DNA of 19,875 nucleotides from the NCBI GenBank assembly GCA_012511185.1, contig JAAZGN010000019.1:1-19875 (forward strand), given 5' to 3'. A program made the position numbers and the translations under genes. Below are positions 14,563-19,875 of this stretch, in pieces. This DNA comes from Clostridiaceae bacterium (lineage in GTDB: Bacteria > Bacillota > Clostridia > Saccharofermentanales > DTU023). The notes below the pieces were generated by a model. It had not been told where the DNA came from, searched no databases, and saw only the letters and a list, made by a program, of their open reading frames with translations. Position 1 is the stretch's first letter, and every line of letters begins with the position of its first letter.

Positions 14563-15315
14563 ATGACGATAAAACATGCCGAATACCGCCGCTGTATACC
14601 AGGATCATCACAGGCAATCCTCTTCGTCCACGGTATCTGCGGATCGCCCGATCATTTTCGTGACTTTTATGAGCAGGTTCCAGCCGGCTGGTCAATCCGT
14701 TCCATTTTGATCGAAGGTCATGGTGGAACCACCCGGCAGTTCAGCCAGTCCTCCATGGCATGGTGGAAAGAGCAGGTCAGCCAGGCTGTCGATGACCTGG
14801 CTACCTGTCACTCATCCATTCTGATCACCGGCCACTCCATGGGAACGCTTCTGGCGATTGAACAGGCTCTTCGGGCACCGGATCGCGTGAAAGGACTCTT
14901 CCTGCTTGCCGTCCCTTTGAAAGCGCGTATGACACGAGCAGCCGCTTTGCAATCCGTACGTGTTGCGCTGGATCTTAACGCCCGCGGCGACCCGGCTCTT
15001 GAAGCGGCCAAGACCATGTACAGCATCCAGCCGGACAGAAGAGTCTGGCGTTATCTGGGGTATATCCCCCGCTACCTTGAGTTGCTGGAGGTCATGCGGG
15101 AGACCATCCATGTGATTCCCAAGCTACAGGTTCCCACCCGGGTGTTCATGTCAAGGGGCGATAAAATCGTCTCCCCGCGTTCAGTCGCTTATTTGTCATC
15201 GAATCCGCTTATTGACCTGGAATGGCTGGAGCATTCGGATCATAAATACTATTCACAGGAAGATAAGGAAGTCCTCTTGGGAGAATTTGCCCGGTTTTGC
15301 CGGGGTCTGTTGTAA
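14563..15315 (+). CDS. Alpha/beta hydrolase (serine esterase/lipase type)
   Basis: A 250-residue alpha/beta hydrolase. ILFVHGICGSPDHF at 19-32 supplies the oxyanion-hole HG motif, TGHSMGTLLA at 89-98 is the nucleophile elbow with Ser92, Asp200 in SRGDKIVS is the likely acid, and His224 or His227 in LEHSDHKYY completes the triad. There is no signal peptide, so it acts in the cytoplasm. The layout resembles carboxylesterases and monoacylglycerol lipases, but the substrate cannot be told from the sequence. GGTGAG at 14552-14557, overlapping the preceding stop, precedes the ATG. It is the last gene of the pckG operon and is followed by a clear terminator. Confidence 0.88.
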   Translation: MTIKHAEYRRCIPGSSQAILFVHGICGSPDHFRDFYEQVPAGWSIRSILIEGHGGTTRQFSQSSMAWWKEQVSQAVDDLATCHSSILITGHSMGTLLAIEQALRAPDRVKGLFLLAVPLKARMTRAAALQSVRVALDLNARGDPALEAAKTMYSIQPDRRVWRYLGYIPRYLELLEVMRETIHVIPKLQVPTRVFMSRGDKIVSPRSVAYLSSNPLIDLEWLEHSDHKYYSQEDKEVLLGEFARFCRGLL

Positions 15316-15337
15316 TTGGTTACTATTTCAGAAGACA

Positions 15338-15365
15338 AAAGGGCGCGCCTTCCGACGCGCCCTTT
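15338..15365. terminator. Bidirectional intrinsic terminator between hydrolase and hsp20
   Basis: AAAGGGCGCG (15338-15347) pairs perfectly over ten bases with CGCGCCCTTT (15356-15365) around an eight-base loop. Short A and T runs flank both sides, so it can stop the pckG operon from the left and hsp20 transcription from the right. It lies 23 bases after the hydrolase stop and 25 bases past the hsp20 stop. Confidence 0.87.
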
Positions 15366-15389
15366 GGGGCTTCCGATCGCCCCGTCCCT

Positions 15390-15818
15390 CTAATCTTCAA
15401 TCTCGATCTCAATGGGTTCCGGCTCAGGTTTTTTCTCCTGCTTGGGGAGAGTGAGCGACAAAACGCCATCCTTGAACTTGCCTTTGATCTCGTCGGTGTT
15501 GACGCCTTCAACATCAAAGCTCCTCCGGCATGAGCCGTACGCACGCTCCTTGTAAACGTAGTTTTTTCGCTCTTCCGTTTTCTCAACATTCTGCTCGGCC
15601 GAGATTGTCAGGTATTGGCCGTCAAGATTGATTTTAATATCTTCTTTCTTGACACCGGGAAGATCCGCTTCCAAAAGGAAATGGTCGCCCATGTCCTGGA
15701 CATCCACCATAAATCCGCGGACTCCTGAAAAATCCTGCAGAAATGAATTGCCGAACCAGCGGTTTATGTCACTGACCAAGCCGCGGTCACGGCGGCTGTA
15801 TGGAATCAAATCAAACAT
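15390..15818 (-). CDS. hsp20: Small heat-shock protein, Hsp20/alpha-crystallin family
   Basis: A 142-residue ATP-independent chaperone that binds unfolding proteins and forms oligomers. The N-terminal arm MFDLIPYSRRDRGLVSDINRW is typical of clostridial Hsp18/Hsp20. The alpha-crystallin domain spans about residues 35-127, with EADLPGVKKEDI at 50-61 and the signature GVLSLTLPK at 118-126. The C-terminal tail carries the anchoring motif IEIEI at 136-140 in an acidic end. AAAGGAGG at 15826-15833 lies seven bases ahead of the ATG. A CIRCE operator lies about 95-120 bases upstream, so HrcA control is expected. The gene is monocistronic between the shared terminator and its own promoter. Confidence 0.96.
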   Translation of the reverse strand: MFDLIPYSRRDRGLVSDINRWFGNSFLQDFSGVRGFMVDVQDMGDHFLLEADLPGVKKEDIKINLDGQYLTISAEQNVEKTEERKNYVYKERAYGSCRRSFDVEGVNTDEIKGKFKDGVLSLTLPKQEKKPEPEPIEIEIED

Positions 15819-15911
15819 TTTTGTGCCTCCTTTGCTGATTTTCTTTCTTTATAAATTTTAGCTGGCGGTTGTGGAGCAAAATTCATGAAAATTTGGAGGA
15901 ATTTCGAAATT

Positions 15912-15938
15912 TTGGCACTCTCGCATGTAGAGTGCTAA
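15912..15938. promoter_or_regulatory. CIRCE element (HrcA operator)
   Basis: TTGGCACTC (15912-15920), nine bases, GAGTGCTAA (15930-15938). The CIRCE consensus is TTAGCACTC-N9-GAGTGCTAA; only one base differs (G for A at the third position), and the nine-base spacer is exact. HrcA binds this site and represses heat-shock genes in Firmicutes. Its position just downstream of the likely hsp20 -10 fits repression of hsp20. The divergent glycerol operon starts more than 200 bases away and is less likely to be affected. Confidence 0.95.
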
Positions 15939-16002
15939 TTTTACAAATATTCGCTTGTGCTTGGTTTGCAAGTACTCACTTATCATCTATCTTGGGGTAA
16001 TG

Positions 16003-16071
16003 ATGACCCTTACCGATTACCATCCTGCCGGTCGGTTTTGATAATGTTCGTGTCATGGTAACCGGGGTCAT
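16003..16071 (+). other. Imperfect long inverted repeat ahead of the glycerol operon
   Basis: ATGACCC-TTACC (16003-16014) can pair with GGTAA-ccg-GGGTCAT (16057-16071): seven plus five base pairs with a three-base bulge and a 42-base loop. A separate pair GGTAAT (15996-16001) and ATTACC (16016-16021) competes for part of it. The structure lies about 80 bases before the first start codon, where a leader or operator would be. No terminator-like T-run follows. Confidence 0.35.
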
Positions 16072-16148
16072 TTTCCAGCAAGCAGTCAAACGGCTTTTAC
16101 CTAGAGATTTGTGGCCCTTGAGTGGATAATAAATGGGGGTATTTTTTC

Positions 16149-17591
16149 ATGTACGATGTTGCCATCATCGGCGCTGGCGTGGTCGGTCGCGCGCTTGCTT
16201 ATACACTTTCATCCTTTGAGCTGTCGGTTGCCCTGATCGAAAAAGAAAACGAGGTCGCCATGGGCGCGTCGCGGGCCAATACAGCCATCATCCACGCAGG
16301 TTTTGACCCCACGCCCGAAAGCATGATGGGTCAACTGAGTGTTGAGGGAATGCGCCGATGTTACCAACTTTGTGAGGAGCTTGACGTTGAACACAGAAAA
16401 ACGGGCTCTCTTGTCGTCGCCTTTGAGGAATCGCAGAAGAGCGTGTTGGAAATCCTTTACCGACAGGGGGTTGAGAATGGCTGTCAGGGCCTCGAACTGA
16501 TCGATGGACAGGAGACACGCCGGCGGGAACCTAAGCTTTCGGAAGGGATCCAGGCAGCCTTGTGGGCGCCGGAGGCAGGGGTGATCAATCCCTGGGAGTT
16601 CACACTTGCCATGGCTGAGGTGGCCGTCCGCAACGGGGTCGTATTCATGCCGGACAGGGAGGTAACCGGGTTAGCATGGCAAGGGGACCATTACCAGGTC
16701 ACCTTTTCCTTGCCGGAGGTGGTTCAGGCCAGGTTTGTCGTCAACGCGGCGGGTGTCAACAGCGACCTGATCCATCAAATGGTCGCTACATCTGCTTTTG
16801 AGATTGTGCCCACGCGGGGTGAATACTATTTGCTGGACCGTACTGTGGGCCCCCTTGTTCATTCCGTCATCTTTTACAGCCCGACAACACAAGGCAAGGG
16901 AGTGACGATTTCCCCCACCATCCATGACAACTTCATCATCGGCCCCAATTCAGAGATCATTGAGGATCGATCGGACACGGGCGTAACAAGAACCGGGATG
17001 GACCACATCGGGGAGATGGCCATCCAGATGCTTCCTTCACTGGATCTGAGGGCCAATATCCGAAACTACGCTGGAGTCCGTGCCAATAGCAGGCGGGGAG
17101 ATTTTTATATCCGCATGTCAGCCGAGCATTTTCTCGACCTGGCTGCGATCAAGTCACCCGGCTTGACCTGCGCGCCCTCCATCGCCCGGCTTGCTGCGGA
17201 CCTGTTGGAGGAGGCAGGACTTCCCATGAGGAAAAAGTCCCTGTGGAAAGGCGGCCGACGGGTAATCCGTTTCAAAGAGATACCCGAAGAAGAGCGCCAA
17301 GCCTTCATCAAAGATAATCCGCTTTACGGCCGTGTCATCTGCCGTTGTGAAACCATCACGGAAGGTGAGATTGTTGCGGCGATGAAACGGGAAATCCCGC
17401 CTGTCTCAATCGATGGCGTTAAGCGGCGTGCAGGGACCGGGATGGGTCGGTGCCAGGGGGGATTTTGCGGGCCGAGGGTGTTGGAGATACTGGCCCGCGA
17501 ATCAAACCGCCATCCCCTGACGGTTGAAGAGGACGGGATGGGAAGCTTCATCCTGACTGCTGAAACAAAGGGAGGGTGTGCCCATGACTGA
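16149..17591 (+). CDS. FAD-dependent glycerol-3-phosphate dehydrogenase-like oxidoreductase (GlpA-like) with [2Fe-2S] BFD domain
   Basis: A 480-residue flavoprotein. The N-terminus MYDVAIIGAGVVGRALAY is an FAD-binding Rossmann motif, followed by a DAO/GlpA-type domain up to about residue 370. The C-terminal part has cysteines 398, 400, 435 and 440 (ICRCETIT and GRCQGGFCGP), the BFD-like [2Fe-2S] domain found at the end of anaerobic GlpA proteins. With the next two genes and glpK it should oxidise glycerol 3-phosphate to dihydroxyacetone phosphate. The related L-2-hydroxyglutarate oxidases share the core but sit in other contexts. A GTG at 16122 gives a nine-residue extension; GGGGGT at 16135-16140, eight bases ahead of the ATG at 16149, and the family N-terminus favour the shorter form. 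Its stop overlaps the next gene by eight bases. Confidence 0.9.
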   Translation: MYDVAIIGAGVVGRALAYTLSSFELSVALIEKENEVAMGASRANTAIIHAGFDPTPESMMGQLSVEGMRRCYQLCEELDVEHRKTGSLVVAFEESQKSVLEILYRQGVENGCQGLELIDGQETRRREPKLSEGIQAALWAPEAGVINPWEFTLAMAEVAVRNGVVFMPDREVTGLAWQGDHYQVTFSLPEVVQARFVVNAAGVNSDLIHQMVATSAFEIVPTRGEYYLLDRTVGPLVHSVIFYSPTTQGKGVTISPTIHDNFIIGPNSEIIEDRSDTGVTRTGMDHIGEMAIQMLPSLDLRANIRNYAGVRANSRRGDFYIRMSAEHFLDLAAIKSPGLTCAPSIARLAADLLEEAGLPMRKKSLWKGGRRVIRFKEIPEEERQAFIKDNPLYGRVICRCETITEGEIVAAMKREIPPVSIDGVKRRAGTGMGRCQGGFCGPRVLEILARESNRHPLTVEEDGMGSFILTAETKGGCAHD

Positions 17592-18870
17592 GCGCTACCA
17601 GCTGATTGTCATCGGCGGAGGGCCGGCAGGACTGGGCGCTGCGATAAGGGCGAGGGAAAACGGGCTTTCGCGGATCCTGATCGTCGAACGCGATGTGGAA
17701 TTGGGCGGGATCCTGAATCAATGCATTCACAACGGTTTCGGCCTCCACTACTTCGGCGAGGAGTTGACGGGACCGGAGTACGCTGGCCGCGTGACCGACA
17801 GGCTGGAAGGCCAAGGCATTGATATTGTCTGCGATACCATGGTCTTGTCCATTGAATCCGGTGCGGAGGGACACCGGCTATGCCTGATGAGCGCAAAAGA
17901 AGGGTATCGTTTTCTTGATACGAAGGCGCTTGTCCTCGCCATGGGTTGCCGTGAGCGGACGCGGGGCGCGATCGGAATCCCGGGGACACGCGTCGCGGGT
18001 ATTCTGACCGCCGGTACCGCCCAGCGCTACGTCAACATGGAGGGTTACATGGTCGGAAGGCGTGTCATTGTGCTCGGTTCGGGCGATATTGGGCTGATCA
18101 TGGCACGGCGGATGGTTCTGGAAGGCGCGGAGGTATTGGCCTGCGTCGAGATCATGCCTTATTCAGGCGGCCTAGCACGCAACCTGGTCCAGTGTCTTGA
18201 TGATTATGGTATTACTCTTCTTTTATCCCATACCATCACCAGGATTAAAGGCAAAAGCCGTGTCGAAGGCGTCACGGTTCAGCAGGTCGACGCGTCTTTG
18301 AAACCTATAGAGGGAACCGAACAGGATTTCGACGTGGACACGGTTCTGCTTTCTGTCGGCCTGATACCGGAAAATGAATTGACCAGGGCGGCAGGAATTA
18401 CCATCGACCCCAGAACGGGGGGGCCTGTCGTCTATGAAAATAAGGAGACAGCAGTGGATGGGATTTTCGCCTGCGGGAATGTCCTTCATGTCCATGACCT
18501 GGTCGATTATGTGACGGAGGAAAGCGAGGAGGCAGGGAAAGCGGCAGCCATGTATGTCCTTGGGCAGGAAAAAGAGCATCCGGAAAAACTGGAAAAGGAA
18601 GCGATCGATGTCGTCGCGGGCCCGGGGATCGCCTACACCATCCCGCAAAAAATCCGGCCGGCTGGCGAAAGTGAGAAAACCCGTATCTTTTTCCGAGTGC
18701 GCCAACCTTATAAGTCACCCAAGCGACTTGTCCTGCGCGATGGCGAGCAGATAATCGCCTCATCCAGACGCCCTTACATGGCGCCGGGCGAAATGGAGCA
18801 CCTCATGGTGAACCAACATATGTTGGAGATGATTAAGGGCAGGACCCTGGTCCTTTCAGTAGAAGACTAG
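17584..18870 (+). CDS. NAD(P)/FAD-dependent oxidoreductase of the glycerol operon
   Basis: A 428-residue pyridine nucleotide-disulfide-oxidoreductase-fold protein. GGGPAG at 11-16 is the FAD-binding motif and GSGDIG at 165-170 the NAD(P)-binding motif, and GIFACGNVLHVHDLVDYV near 305-322 is the second FAD contact. There is no CxxC redox pair of thioredoxin reductase type; CGNVLHVH replaces the usual GD motif, as in the oxidoreductases that accompany GlpA-like proteins in Firmicutes. It likely passes electrons from the GlpA-like subunit to NAD(P) or another carrier. AAAGGGAGGG at 17567-17576 sets the ATG at 17584 rather than the GTG six bases earlier. The gene overlaps its predecessor by eight bases, and the DUF1667 gene starts 11 bases later. 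Confidence 0.9.
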   Translation: MTERYQLIVIGGGPAGLGAAIRARENGLSRILIVERDVELGGILNQCIHNGFGLHYFGEELTGPEYAGRVTDRLEGQGIDIVCDTMVLSIESGAEGHRLCLMSAKEGYRFLDTKALVLAMGCRERTRGAIGIPGTRVAGILTAGTAQRYVNMEGYMVGRRVIVLGSGDIGLIMARRMVLEGAEVLACVEIMPYSGGLARNLVQCLDDYGITLLLSHTITRIKGKSRVEGVTVQQVDASLKPIEGTEQDFDVDTVLLSVGLIPENELTRAAGITIDPRTGGPVVYENKETAVDGIFACGNVLHVHDLVDYVTEESEEAGKAAAMYVLGQEKEHPEKLEKEAIDVVAGPGIAYTIPQKIRPAGESEKTRIFFRVRQPYKSPKRLVLRDGEQIIASSRRPYMAPGEMEHLMVNQHMLEMIKGRTLVLSVED

Positions 18871-18881
18871 AGGAGAAAATC

Positions 18882-19235
18882 TTGGTCAAAGAGTTGATTT
18901 GCATTGTCTGCCCGCAAGGGTGCCATCTGACGGTTGATGAAGAAAAAGACTGCCAGGTGTCAGGTAACCGCTGCGCCCGTGGTGTGGCTTACGGGAAAAG
19001 CGAGGTCATGAATCCGACCAGGATCTTAACCTCGACCGTTTGTGTGAGGAGCGCCCTTCATCCGCGCTGTCCGGTCAAAACCGACCGCCCGATCCCGAAA
19101 AAAGATTTGCTTCGGGCCATGACACTGCTGGATGACATGGTGCTCGTTCCGCCAGTCCGGCGGGGCGACGTAGTGATCGCGAAGGTATTGGGTCACTCTT
19201 GTGATTTTGTCGCGACGAGAGATATTTTGGAGTAA
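18882..19235 (+). CDS. DUF1667 cysteine-rich protein of the glycerol operon
   Basis: A 117-residue protein of the DUF1667 family. Cysteines 7, 10 and 14 (CIVCPQGCHL) together with 24 and 31 (DCQVSGNRCARGVAYG) form a likely metal or iron-sulfur site, similar to the N-terminal cluster motif of molybdopterin oxidoreductases but without the rest of that enzyme. The C-terminus carries a short VPPVRRGDVVIAKVLG strand region. The family almost always sits beside GlpA-like and NAD/FAD oxidoreductases, so it probably acts as the third electron-transfer subunit, a role analogous to GlpC; this is inference. The start is a TTG at 18882 with AGGAG at 18871-18875, six bases ahead. The glpK gene begins 11 bases after the stop. 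Confidence 0.92.
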   Translation: MVKELICIVCPQGCHLTVDEEKDCQVSGNRCARGVAYGKSEVMNPTRILTSTVCVRSALHPRCPVKTDRPIPKKDLLRAMTLLDDMVLVPPVRRGDVVIAKVLGHSCDFVATRDILE

Positions 19236-19246
19236 GGGAGCGAAAA

Positions 19247-19875
19247 ATGGCCGGCTACGTGATGGCATTGGACGCGGGGACAACCAGCAACCGCTGTATT
19301 CTTTTTGATAAAGAGGGGCATGTCTGTTCGGTCGCGCAAAAGGAATTCCGGCAGTCATACCCCAAGCCGGGATGGGTCGAACATGACGCCAATGAAATCT
19401 GGTCAACCCAGCTTGGCGTGGCTGTTGAGGCCATGAATAAGGTAAATGCCCGGGCACGGGATATCGCCGCCATCGGGATTACCAACCAGCGCGAGACTGC
19501 GGTTCTTTGGGATAAGCGCACGGGCGAACCTGTTTACAAGGCAATTGTCTGGCAATGCCGGCGGACTGCAGACGAATGCGACCGGCTCAAAGCAGAGGGG
19601 TTGACCGACCTGTTTCGGGAGAAAACGGGTCTGGTCATTGATGCCTATTTCAGCGCGACAAAAATCAAGTGGATTCTCGATCATGTTCCTGGCGTCCGTG
19701 AACGGGCAGAGAGTGGTGACATTTTATTCGGGACCATCGAGACCTGGCTGATCTGGCGCTTGACGCGGGGCGCCGTCCATGTCACCGATTATTCCAATGC
19801 CTCGCGGACCATGCTCTTTAACATCCGGGATCTGAAATGGGATGAGGAGCTCATGCGCATCCTTGATATCCCGCC
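19247..19875 (+). CDS. glpK: Glycerol kinase, N-terminal part (runs off the window)
   Basis: The first 209 residues of a roughly 500-residue FGGY-family kinase that phosphorylates glycerol with ATP to glycerol 3-phosphate. MALDAGTTSNRCILFD is the phosphate-1 motif, YPKPGWVEHDANEIW, ITNQRETAVLWDK and IVWQCRRTADEC are typical of GlpK, and TGLVIDAYFSATKIKWIL carries substrate-pocket residues; the order and spacing are normal. AAGGGAG at 19234-19240, overlapping the DUF1667 stop, precedes the ATG by six bases. Placing glpK last, after the oxidoreductase genes, makes one operon for glycerol to dihydroxyacetone phosphate. The reading frame is open to the right edge with no sign of damage. Confidence 0.96.
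   Translation, partial: MAGYVMALDAGTTSNRCILFDKEGHVCSVAQKEFRQSYPKPGWVEHDANEIWSTQLGVAVEAMNKVNARARDIAAIGITNQRETAVLWDKRTGEPVYKAIVWQCRRTADECDRLKAEGLTDLFREKTGLVIDAYFSATKIKWILDHVPGVRERAESGDILFGTIETWLIWRLTRGAVHVTDYSNASRTMLFNIRDLKWDEELMRILDIP

Larger units (their letters stand above)
15819..16148. other. Divergent regulatory region between hsp20 and the glycerol operon (330 bases, no gene)
   Basis: This stretch holds no convincing coding sequence. From left to right it contains the hsp20 ribosome binding site, an AT-rich hsp20 leader with the palindrome AATTTCGAAATT (15900-15911), the CIRCE element, a weak minus-strand promoter (TTGCAA at 15972-15967, TATTTG at 15950-15945, 16-base spacer), an imperfect long inverted repeat at 16003-16071 and the GGGGGT ribosome binding site of the next operon. 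I could not assign a convincing plus-strand promoter. Confidence 0.6.

Noticed and set aside
16122..16148. GTG start giving a nine-residue extension of the GlpA-like protein
   Set aside because: The GGGGGT binding site lies inside this extension at the right distance for the ATG at 16149, and the family starts at the Rossmann strand.
1..19875. CRISPR arrays, insertion sequences, prophage genes, tRNA or rRNA
   Set aside because: No repeat-spacer pattern, transposase, terminal repeat pair, integrase or RNA gene could be seen.

Overview
The window reads as a piece of chromosome from an anaerobic, moderately GC-rich member of the Firmicutes, most likely class Clostridia. The main taxonomic clue is a SCIFF peptide (six cysteines in about 45 residues) next to its radical-SAM maturase, a pair that is nearly a signature of Clostridia. 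Ferredoxin-linked 2-oxoacid oxidoreductase, phosphotransbutyrylase/butyrate kinase, a HrcA-type CIRCE element and strong AGGAGG-type ribosome binding sites agree with this. I see no mobile element, phage gene, CRISPR array, tRNA or rRNA; this looks like ordinary, densely packed metabolic DNA.

Layout. (1) 1-2253, plus strand: the tail of an unidentified protein, a six-helix DUF308/HdeD-like membrane protein overlapping a glycerate kinase, then the SCIFF precursor scfA. (2) 2308-3666, plus strand: SCIFF maturase scfB, ending at a strong hairpin (3665-3692) that serves converging transcription from both sides. (3) 11033 down to 3712, minus strand: one long cluster in transcription order gntR regulator, ptb, buk, MinD/CobQ-like P-loop ATPase, 2[4Fe-4S] ferredoxin subunit, VorB-type alpha, TPP-binding beta and gamma subunits of a 2-oxoacid:ferredoxin oxidoreductase, and ilvE. 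(4) 11300-15315, plus strand: GTP-dependent PEP carboxykinase, a class I aspartate-type aminotransferase, a small DUF6440-type protein and an alpha/beta hydrolase, closed by a second bidirectional terminator (15338-15365). (5) 15390-15818, minus strand: a small heat-shock protein under a CIRCE operator. (6) 16149 to the right edge, plus strand: a glycerol/glycerol-3-phosphate operon with two FAD oxidoreductases, a DUF1667 protein and the start of glycerol kinase.

How the genes fit together. Cluster 3 holds every step to turn a branched-chain amino acid into a branched-chain fatty acid with ATP gain. IlvE makes the 2-oxoacid, the VOR-type oxidoreductase makes the acyl-CoA and reduced ferredoxin, Ptb makes the acyl phosphate, and Buk makes ATP and the free acid. 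No genes for making butyryl-CoA from acetyl-CoA are present, so I infer that ptb/buk here serve isobutyrate, isovalerate and 2-methylbutyrate formation. The GntR/UTRA regulator at the head of the cluster has an almost perfect promoter, and the ptb gene has its own weaker one. Both -35 regions sit in a similar TTGAC...TTTGGTC motif that could be the operator. Cluster 4 handles the oxaloacetate/PEP/aspartate node, and cluster 6 feeds glycerol into glycolysis.

The least explained items are the P-loop ATPase embedded in the ptb-buk-vor cluster, the shared promoter motif, the SCIFF pair, and several inverted repeats in leaders. All family assignments are from reading the sequence only; no database search was run.
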